NCBI GenBank assembly: GCA_000333855.2
Contig: CM007347.1
Span: forward strand, 890,911 to 926,773
Reading direction: 5' to 3'
DNA: 35,863 bases
Origin: Endotrypanum monterogeii
Taxonomy: Eukaryota; Euglenozoa; Kinetoplastea; Trypanosomatida; Trypanosomatidae
Shown here: positions 29,656 to 35,863 of the stretch, piece after piece
Numbering within the stretch: the stretch's first letter is position 1
How the letters are laid out: each line of letters opens with the position of its first letter
Made by a program: the position numbers and the translations under genes
Notes under the pieces: model-generated
Told to the model about the DNA's origin: nothing
What the model saw: only the letters and a program-made list of their open reading frames with translations
Databases searched by the model: none

Positions 29656-30141
29656 TCACTTGCTCTTTTTCAGCTTATCTGATCGCGAGCCTGCCGCCGT
29701 CTTGCTCAGCGCGCTCTCTCTCCACCATCGGTATGCTATGTACACCGTTGTAAGGTTTACCACATAGAGGGAGCAGCATACAACACAAACATCCTGCAAG
29801 ACTACGAAAAGAATAAAGGCGAAGCACAACGTGGCCAGGATGCTTGGCGCGCTGAGCATCAAGATCAGTGTCGGATGCCAGCAACAGAGCATCTCCAGTA
29901 TGTAGTAGAGCATCCCCAACAACGCGTTGGAGATCTTTGGCAAGCCCAGAAGTTGTGTAGCGGAGCCGTATTTGGAGGAGAAGACCTCAGTACATGAAAA
30001 AGGCCCGATATCGCAGTAGGCCTTGTAGGTCACATCAAGCTGCCTCGCCCGCTCCGTGTGCACCTCGACAGAGTACGCATAACTCGATAAAAGAAAGCCG
30101 ATAAAAAAAAGCAATAGCAGCGTCAGGTTAAACTTGACCAT
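29656..30141 (-). CDS. VKORC1-like vitamin K epoxide reductase family protein
   Basis: This encodes a 161-aa protein, almost exactly the length of animal VKORC1. It has an N-terminal membrane helix (~5-22); a luminal loop with Cys43 and Cys50 in CDIGPFSC followed by TEVFSSKYGS; Asn72 in ISNALLG, the position of the quinone-contacting Asn; a second and third helix; and the active CXXC as C119-V-V-C122 in the fourth helix, followed by YVVN. All catalytic residues are present. The family reduces quinones (vitamin K or ubiquinone type) while oxidising thiols, and bacterial members serve disulfide formation. The C-terminus ends KKSK, a fit to the KKxx ER-retrieval signal. The loop between the first two cysteines is one residue shorter than in human VKORC1. 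Coupling to ER oxidative folding is inferred. The ATG at 30141 is the natural start. Confidence 0.92.
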   Translation of the reverse strand: MVKFNLTLLLLFFIGFLLSSYAYSVEVHTERARQLDVTYKAYCDIGPFSCTEVFSSKYGSATQLLGLPKISNALLGMLYYILEMLCCWHPTLILMLSAPSILATLCFAFILFVVLQDVCVVCCSLYVVNLTTVYIAYRWWRESALSKTAAGSRSDKLKKSK

Positions 30142-31226
30142 TTCCTTGTGTATCCTATCACCACCCTAGAGCTTTCCCTCGGGGTTCGCTTGTGTGTGTG
30201 TGTGTGTGTGTTATGTGTGTTATGTGTGTGTTTGGAGGGGGGAGAGGGGGGAGATGCATCGGATGACCAAACTGGGGAAAACGTCATTCAAATAATATAG
30301 TGCAACACGTGGAAACAAGCGAACACGCGTGACCATCACCTTCAAAAAGACTTTGGTGAGTCTACAGACTCCTCTCCCCTTTCGTTGCTGCTTTATCCCC
30401 GCCCCACCCACACGACCTTGAAGACGCGGGACGTCGACATCTGGAGGGGGAAGACGGAGGGTTCGATACACACAGATACGGAAGTGAAGGATGAGGGATG
30501 GAAACGTTTGGACCCCACTCCCACGCGTCACGGCACACACGCTCACCCCCTTCAAGAAAAGGGTGTTTGTGTGTATGTGTGTCAACGAAATCGACCTCTG
30601 GGGAGGAGTCAAACGACTGCGGTGTAGCGAGAGAGGGAGAGAGACCGTGCTCTATATCACATACAGCGACTCTTGTCCTCCCCACCCTACTCCTCCTCCT
30701 CCTCCTCCTCCTCCTCCTTCCCCTGTCTCCTCTTTTCACGTGTTGAGTTCAGAGACACCTGTCATAACCTCCACCACATCACGCCATACTACGCTGGGGA
30801 AAGGTGCAATGGAAACGGCAATGGGCTGAGCGCAGCCAACACGAGAAAACCGCCACAAATGCAAAAAATCGCGCGGCGCAAAGACTGGAAAGGGACAAGG
30901 GACGTGCACACACACACATCAGCATGATTTTTGCCCCCATCGAAGAAAAAAAAAAAATATGTGTGTGGGACCGTCGACAAGAGCCAAGTGTCCGTCAGCT
31001 GTACTGCTACGGCAACCCAGTCACCATCCGCCCATTCCTCTCCCTTCCTCTTGGTATGGCTGTGTTTGGTTGTTGTTGTTGTTGTTGTTTTTTTTTTTTT
31101 GGAGAGGGCGGTATTTTGGGTCCACGATCCTCTCTTCTCCCTTTGTTTTTTTTTTTTCGGGGCTATCATGGGTCTGCCCGCGTGGATGTTTTCCCATCAG
31201 GGGCGTCCTCGGTTCCCCTTTTACGC
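30142..31226. other. Intergenic spacer with repeats
   Basis: This holds compound (TG)n at 30190-30233, a (TCC)n run at about 30688-30720, a (TTG)n run at about 31069-31089 next to poly-T, another poly-T near 31145 and a poly-A near 30945. All frames read through repeats. No gene is recognised. Confidence 0.6.
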
Positions 31227-31955
31227 CTATTCATCGTCCTCGAGCTTAACAGTGCGGACGATGCGCTCCCGAAGCAGGTCTGCGTCGAGGGTGCCGTCCT
31301 CAGTTGTACACCCCTCAAAGCCAAGGATCCGATCAATGCATACGTCGTTCAGAAAAAGAAGACAGCAGGGCAGCGTTGTCACGTGCAGCCGTTCGACTAG
31401 GAAGGGCGAGCGTTCCGCATCGATCTTCACAAATTTTACCGCCAGCAGAGTGCGCGACAGCTCCGAAAGACGACGGTCCATCACCTTGCAGGTCTCAAAA
31501 TCCTTGTGGAAGAAGTGCACACACACACGATCACTACCGCCCTTCTCCCGCACGACAATGTTAAAGAAGTCGTCCTGAGATATTTCACGATATTCGCCGT
31601 GTTGTTTGCTGCGCCACTCCACCTGCTTCTCCTGATTCGCCCGTATGTGCTGCAAGCGCATCCGGCGCAGCTCGATTAGCTCGTCGTCGTCGTCGTCGTC
31701 ATCCTCGGCGTGCGCAACATTACCGCGCTCAGCTTTTTCTGCGTGCTTCTCCGCAACCGGGTCGTAGACGGGTATGCCGTTATCGCGGACGGCCTCCGCG
31801 GCAGGACGACGGTGCGTCGGAATTACGTCATTCATGTCACGGTTCTGGCGATACGACATCGACTTCATCTGTTCTATGGTGGAGGTAAGGTTCTCATTTG
31901 CCTTGAGGTTGCTGGCCTCATTCACCACTCCACTAGATTTGCCGGATCCGAGCAT
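31227..31955 (-). CDS. TXNDC9/phosducin-like thioredoxin-fold protein
   Basis: This gives 242 aa from ATG 31955, close to the ~226 aa of human TXNDC9. An acidic D-run (~84-91) is followed by LIELRRMRLQHIRANQEKQVEW, the conserved helical lead-in, then a thioredoxin fold (~122-225) with VCVHFFHKDFETCKVMDRRL, VKFVKIDAERSPFLVERLHVTTLPCCLLFLNDVCIDRILGFEG. The EKxPFLxERLxIxxLPTLxxF and GFEG blocks are diagnostic of the TXNDC9/PLP3 group. There is a single Cys where thioredoxins have CxxC, so it is not a redox enzyme. The family works with the CCT chaperonin in folding actin and tubulin. The start is fixed by a strong splice acceptor 15 nt upstream; the longer frame beginning at GTG lies before that acceptor and would be removed. 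Confidence 0.9.
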   Translation of the reverse strand: MLGSGKSSGVVNEASNLKANENLTSTIEQMKSMSYRQNRDMNDVIPTHRRPAAEAVRDNGIPVYDPVAEKHAEKAERGNVAHAEDDDDDDDELIELRRMRLQHIRANQEKQVEWRSKQHGEYREISQDDFFNIVVREKGGSDRVCVHFFHKDFETCKVMDRRLSELSRTLLAVKFVKIDAERSPFLVERLHVTTLPCCLLFLNDVCIDRILGFEGCTTEDGTLDADLLRERIVRTVKLEDDE

Positions 31956-31970
31956 GATGCCGATGGGTGC

Positions 31971-31972
31971 CT
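31971..31972 (-). promoter_or_regulatory. Predicted spliced-leader acceptor AG
   Basis: On the minus strand a T-rich run (about 31980-32010) leads through CTTCGACACGAAC to this AG, 15 nt before the TXNDC9-like ATG. It rules out the upstream GTG extension. Confidence 0.55.
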
Positions 31973-33485
31973 GTTCGTGTCGAAGAAAAAAAAAATCGAT
32001 TTTCTTTTTCCTAAGCTGAAATAATAATGAAAAACGGTCGCACAGTAGCGGGAACGTGTGCACAAATGACGGACAAGGGTAGGAGCACCGGGGGGGTGGC
32101 TGGTGCCTCTGCCAATCAATGTGCGCTTGGAGGGCAAAGCGTCAACGAATTCCTCTTTTTGTTCCTTTCCCTGTTTCTTTTTCTGTTTTAGCAACGATGT
32201 TGGCTGCTGCAACTATGATGCAGTAATTTAGTTGAAGTTTTGAGAAATATACTGAGTAGAAACGGAAATGGAGGGAAAAAAAAAAAACGGGAGACAAACG
32301 AGCGACAGGGACGAAAGAGAGCAAATACAGGGTGATGCTAGACAGCGTCTGTTAGGTTTGCGCATGGGCAGTGGAGTGTGTGCCTTTCCCCCTCCTCCTC
32401 TTCCCGCTCCTTTACTTCACTTTGATCATATGCTTCGCGTGTTTTGCGTACCCAACCGCTCGCTCTCCACCTCTCTATAAACATACACCTGCCCTGAAGA
32501 CAAAAGAAAAATTTCCCTCCCCCCAATACGTGCAACAAAATCACCTTCGTGCAGCTCCCTCTGAGGATCGAGGGGAGGGGGGAGGGGGAGAAGGAGAAGA
32601 GAACTCAGTCGTACCACTCTAGAGCACAGTGGACAGACAGTCATCGACCTCCACACCCACACCCGCGTGCGTGGACAGACGTAGGCCATGATGGGACCTA
32701 CTCACTCGGACCTTCCCGGACGCCTGTGTACTGCTCCTGAGGCAACGAGGGCATATCGCCACTGAGAGACTGCTAAGAAAGGAGGTTTTATTACACGAAA
32801 CACCGGGGGGAGCATGATACGACTACTATCACCCTCCACATCATCAAATATCACAGCAGCAGCACTGCAGAAAAGATGCTGTACCCGTTCATTGTTCTTC
32901 CGTGCGTTGCTGCATTTCACTTCGCTTCAGCATGAACTCTCATTAGCCCCACCGGTGGTAACAAAAACCGCTTCGGTAATCCCCGCGGCGAAGGACGTTC
33001 ACACACACACAGAGATACGGACACGGAGATGGGCAGAGAGAGACCTCAAGAATGAGAAGATATGAAAAAGAAAGAAGTACACAGAGCCCATTATATATAT
33101 ATATAATAATAATAAGGGGGAGGGGGGAGGGGGGCAGATGACCCACTGACAATTGAGGAGTACTGCCGCCTACAGTGAAGAAACCCTGCCACAATATTTC
33201 CCCATACACACACACACACACACACACACAGACCTGCACCCCTACTACGATCACGACTACGAAGTGTTGCTTTTTTCTACGCTAACCTCATACGTGATCA
33301 AAGCCTTTTGGCATGCTTCTCTCCTCAGTCACCCGTCAGCAGAGCCTGTAGCATACAACATACACGCACAGGGGAAAAAAAGGAAGCAGAAAGAAACAGA
33401 GCTCGTGAACAGCAACAACAACAAAAAAAAAAAAAAAACACTCGAGCAAAGACTCGAGAATTCATGAAAGCGATAGAACCATTTT

Positions 33486-33541
<56 letters not shown>

Positions 33542-33698
33542 AGTTCGTGTGGTGGAAGAGGTCCACGTATGCCGTATACCGAGGCCCTTTGATTCGCACC
33601 TCTCTCTCTATCCCCTATCCTCTCTCCTCGTCGTCGCCCGGCGGGTGAGAAACGGCGGGTCCAGTCGAAAAGAAATGCAGACTGACCTCCTCCAACGA
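31973..33698. other. Intergenic spacer between DUSP and TXNDC9 genes
   Basis: This holds A/T homopolymers at 32278-32287 and 33422-33438, a G-rich run near 32572-32590, a short (TA)n at 33092-33106, (CA)n at 33204-33230, and a large (TA)n block at 33490-33542 that is interrupted by TAC/GTA and is self-complementary. A minus-strand frame (32702-32920) begins at GTG and has no domain. No gene is seen. Confidence 0.6.
33490..33542. repeat. Interrupted (TA)n block
   Basis: TA repeats with TACATA and GTATA interruptions make the block nearly self-complementary. It is in the 3' flank of the DUSP gene. Confidence 0.9.
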
Positions 33699-34763
33699 TT
33701 ACCTACTCCTCAGAGCGCCAACCGCGCGAGAAAAGCTCTCACTTGCCAGCCTCCTACGCACCCCCGTCGACTCCTCGTTCACGCCAATCTGCATGCCGTA
33801 GCTGTGCAGCTGTTGCCGGAAACCGATGTTGGGTGACGCGCACGAGCGGTGACTCTGCACCAGACCTATCGCAGCACTCGAACTCAGGCGCAGCTTCCGC
33901 ATCAGATAGGCAGACACCACCGTCGGCGCACGCGAAATGCCGGCTCCGCAGTGCACCAGAACCCCACCACGAGTCTTCACTAAAGCATTCTCAATAAACT
34001 CGAACGTCGCTGCGAAGTGCGGCGTCATGTCATAGTCAGGGCGGTCGTCGGCTGAAAAGGTGAAGTAGATAAAATCTCCAGGGAAACGTGGCTGCGTGCC
34101 GATGCAGCAACACACATGGGTAATACCGTGGCTTCGCATCAGCTCACGATCAGTCGCTGGGTGGTAGGATCCACACCACAAACCAGGGACGATCTCCTGC
34201 ATCTGGCTGAAGTTGTTGAGTGCGAAACTGCTTGGGATACGAGAAACACTCCGCTCGCCAGCTGAGCTGCCCGCCCTGTCACGATTGTCTGGACTTCTCG
34301 GCAGCTCCCTCTTGCCCGTCAGCAGCAGCTGATTTAACCCTTCCGTGATTGCCGGATCCCCAAGCTCGGCGCATAGATCTTTGAGCAGCCGGCACACAGT
34401 GTTGCGTGCCGCATCGAGCCCTTGCTGGTCAGTTGGCAGATTTGTTGCCATCATACGGAAGGTCTCCAAGGGTTCTTGCAGTACAGGTGGCGTTGCAATG
34501 CGGTTGCTCACGGATGCACTGGCTCCGGTCGTCGTAGACTGAGAGTGAGAAGGGAGGTTGTCGCCAACGACTGACACAGCCTGAGTGGTGGATGATCTGC
34601 ACGTGGCAGCATTAGCGCAGTTGGTGGCCGTATTGAGGGTGGCGAGTTGCGGGTAGGTGGAAATAAAGCGCAGTACACGGAAGAAGAAATCGATGTCGCC
34701 ACTGGGAAGGTGTGGAGAACCGTTCACCTGTGGCCGCAGTGTTTGTACTTCCTTGGGTGGCAT
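33699..34763 (-). CDS. Dual-specificity phosphatase
   Basis: This encodes 354 aa with a C-terminal atypical DUSP domain (~190-335). It begins MQEIVPGLWCGSYHPATDRELMRSHGITHVCCC, and has FSADDRPDYDMTPHF (~235-245) holding a candidate general-acid Asp, then the P-loop VHCGAGISRAPTVVSAYLM with nucleophile Cys272 and Arg278, matching HCxxGxSR. After that come SSAAIGLVQSHRSCASPNIGFRQQL, the usual LVQSxRxxxxPNxGFxxQL block. The domain should remove phosphate from Ser/Thr/Tyr. The first ~185 residues are Ser/Thr-rich, with a helical patch IDFFFRVLRFISTYPQLATL, and no recognised domain. A C-terminal basic tail of ~25 aa follows the domain. The start ATG at 34763 is preceded by a good splice acceptor. 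In transcription order this is the first gene of the window. Substrates are unknown. Confidence 0.9.
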   Translation of the reverse strand: MPPKEVQTLRPQVNGSPHLPSGDIDFFFRVLRFISTYPQLATLNTATNCANAATCRSSTTQAVSVVGDNLPSHSQSTTTGASASVSNRIATPPVLQEPLETFRMMATNLPTDQQGLDAARNTVCRLLKDLCAELGDPAITEGLNQLLLTGKRELPRSPDNRDRAGSSAGERSVSRIPSSFALNNFSQMQEIVPGLWCGSYHPATDRELMRSHGITHVCCCIGTQPRFPGDFIYFTFSADDRPDYDMTPHFAATFEFIENALVKTRGGVLVHCGAGISRAPTVVSAYLMRKLRLSSSAAIGLVQSHRSCASPNIGFRQQLHSYGMQIGVNEESTGVRRRLASESFSRAVGALRSR

Positions 34764-34813
34764 CCCGGGGTGATATTTTCGCTGCTGTTAAGTGACTTGA
34801 CGAAGAAACCCTT

Positions 34814-34815
34814 CT
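34814..34815 (-). promoter_or_regulatory. Predicted spliced-leader acceptor AG
   Basis: On the minus strand a long C/T tract (34821-34848), including a ten-T run, is followed by GGTCCCACAG. The AG lies 50 nt before the DUSP ATG. Confidence 0.55.
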
Positions 34816-35735
34816 GTGGGACCAAAAAAAAAAAGGCGGGGGAGGCAGACCCAGCTAGCAATGATAAGTCAGGTGTGTGTGTGTGTGCGTGTATGTGCGG
34901 GTGGACAGTTCAATGTGCCTACCTTCGCCCTTTTCGTGGATGTGTGTGTTGAAGTAAGTGCGAGGGTGATTGTGAAGGGAACAAGATGGGGGATAGACAA
35001 GCTATCCTCGCTGATAAGAGTGTTGTAGAGAATATAAGTTCAGGGAAGGCAGGATGCGGCAGGAAAAACGTGCTAATGTGCATATATGTGTGGGTAGGAG
35101 TGTAGATGTGTGTGTGTGTGTGTGGACACATGCGCTTGGACATAAAGGGCACAAAACGGGGGCCAGAAAGAAGAAAAAAAAGTTAGATACTGATATGACA
35201 CGTATAAAGTCGCAGGCATCGAAAACACAAAAGTGAATAACGAGGATGACACACTCATGGCGAGGTCGTCGGACACGACTTGAGGAGGCCTGGGAAAGAG
35301 AAGGATGTACAGGAAAAGGGGGGATCCCAGCAGTCCCGCCGTTCCCCGATCTCACTCCCCTCCTCTTCACCCACTCCGAGATCCACCACACCGAGTGCTC
35401 CAGTTGCTACCAAAGGTCAAACAGCTGAGCCACGTGGACAGGTTTCGGGGTCCATCTCTCTCCTTGACTCCTCTTTACAGAAACGCACACTGTGGCATCC
35501 CCATCACTTGCCACGCCCATTGATCCCCCCCCCCTCTCTTTCCCCCCCCCCCCCCCGCAGAGCTACCCCGCGTCCCCTGATTCGAACAACCGCGTGGGAT
35601 GCCCGAGGCTGGAACACGAAGAAGAAGCAGTGAGCAGTAGAACCCGAAAAAAAACAAAAACATTGGAAGGGCGAGGAATCGCCCAGGCGGAGAAGTGCAG
35701 ACGGGGCCCACATGACGGGAAGGGGGAGGAGGAGG

Positions 35736-35780
<45 letters not shown>

Positions 35781-35863
35781 AAGGTAGGACGAGATAGGAA
35801 GGAACGACAAATCGACGTAGTCTATAGACGTACTTAACGTAGTGCCTCGTCGCGAGTAGGACG
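34816..35863. other. Right end spacer
   Basis: This is upstream sequence of the DUSP gene. It contains (TG)n at 34873-34890 and 35107-35123, poly-A near 35173, a C-run at 35543-35557 and a pure (TA)n block at 35738-35777. The last ~75 nt have unusual CG/TACG-rich composition similar in style to the left end. No gene is recognised. Confidence 0.6.

Noticed and set aside
31956..32063. Upstream extension of the TXNDC9-like CDS
   Set aside because: It starts at GTG and lies beyond a strong polypyrimidine-AG acceptor 15 nt before the ATG at 31955, so it would be spliced off.

Overview
The window looks like a chromosome segment or scaffold from a trypanosomatid flagellate, most likely a Leishmania-like member of the Leishmaniinae. 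The reasons are intron-less genes all on one strand, long spacers full of (CA/TG)n, (TA)n and poly-A/T tracts, polypyrimidine-AG trans-splice acceptor-like sites just upstream of several starts, and a flagellar gene (CFAP57). No strand switch, tRNA, rRNA, CRISPR array or complete mobile element was recognised. All supported genes lie on the minus strand, so they fit a single polycistronic unit transcribed from the right end to the left. Several candidate CDS begin with GTG or TTG when read stop to stop. I moved those starts to the first in-frame ATG.

In transcription order (right to left) the genes are: a dual-specificity phosphatase (33699-34763); a TXNDC9/phosducin-like thioredoxin-fold protein (31227-31955); a VKOR-family ER membrane oxidoreductase (29656-30141); a TIM50/FCP1-type HAD phosphatase with one membrane helix (27633-28799); the axonemal WD40/coiled-coil protein CFAP57, split by an apparent 1-nt frameshift (21559-26306); a degenerate SET-domain protein (18546-19676); a previously hidden 54-aa single-helix ORF (17462-17626); a plant PI4K-gamma-like kinase (10277-13093); an 1811-aa low-complexity protein that appears to contain a CAP/SCP fold broken up by huge insertions (3090-8525); and a tail-anchored VAP/MSP-domain protein (153-1169).

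The 5.4 kb between the SET gene and the PI4K-like gene is unusually long. It holds a 408-nt assembly gap, a frameshifted relic of the SET gene beside that gap, the 54-aa ORF, an isolated plus-strand ORF and many simple repeats. Just upstream of the PI4K-like gene is a perfect 26-bp inverted repeat. The first and last ~70-100 nt look compositionally unlike the rest and may be low-quality scaffold ends.

The genes do not form one pathway, as is normal for trypanosomatid polycistronic units. They cover membrane contact sites, lipid/protein phosphorylation, ER thiol chemistry, mitochondrial import, flagellar motility and protein folding. I did not see a clear novel defence or mobile system. The best leads are the small ORF, the SET relic, the CFAP57 frameshift, the insertion-split CAP protein and the inverted repeat.
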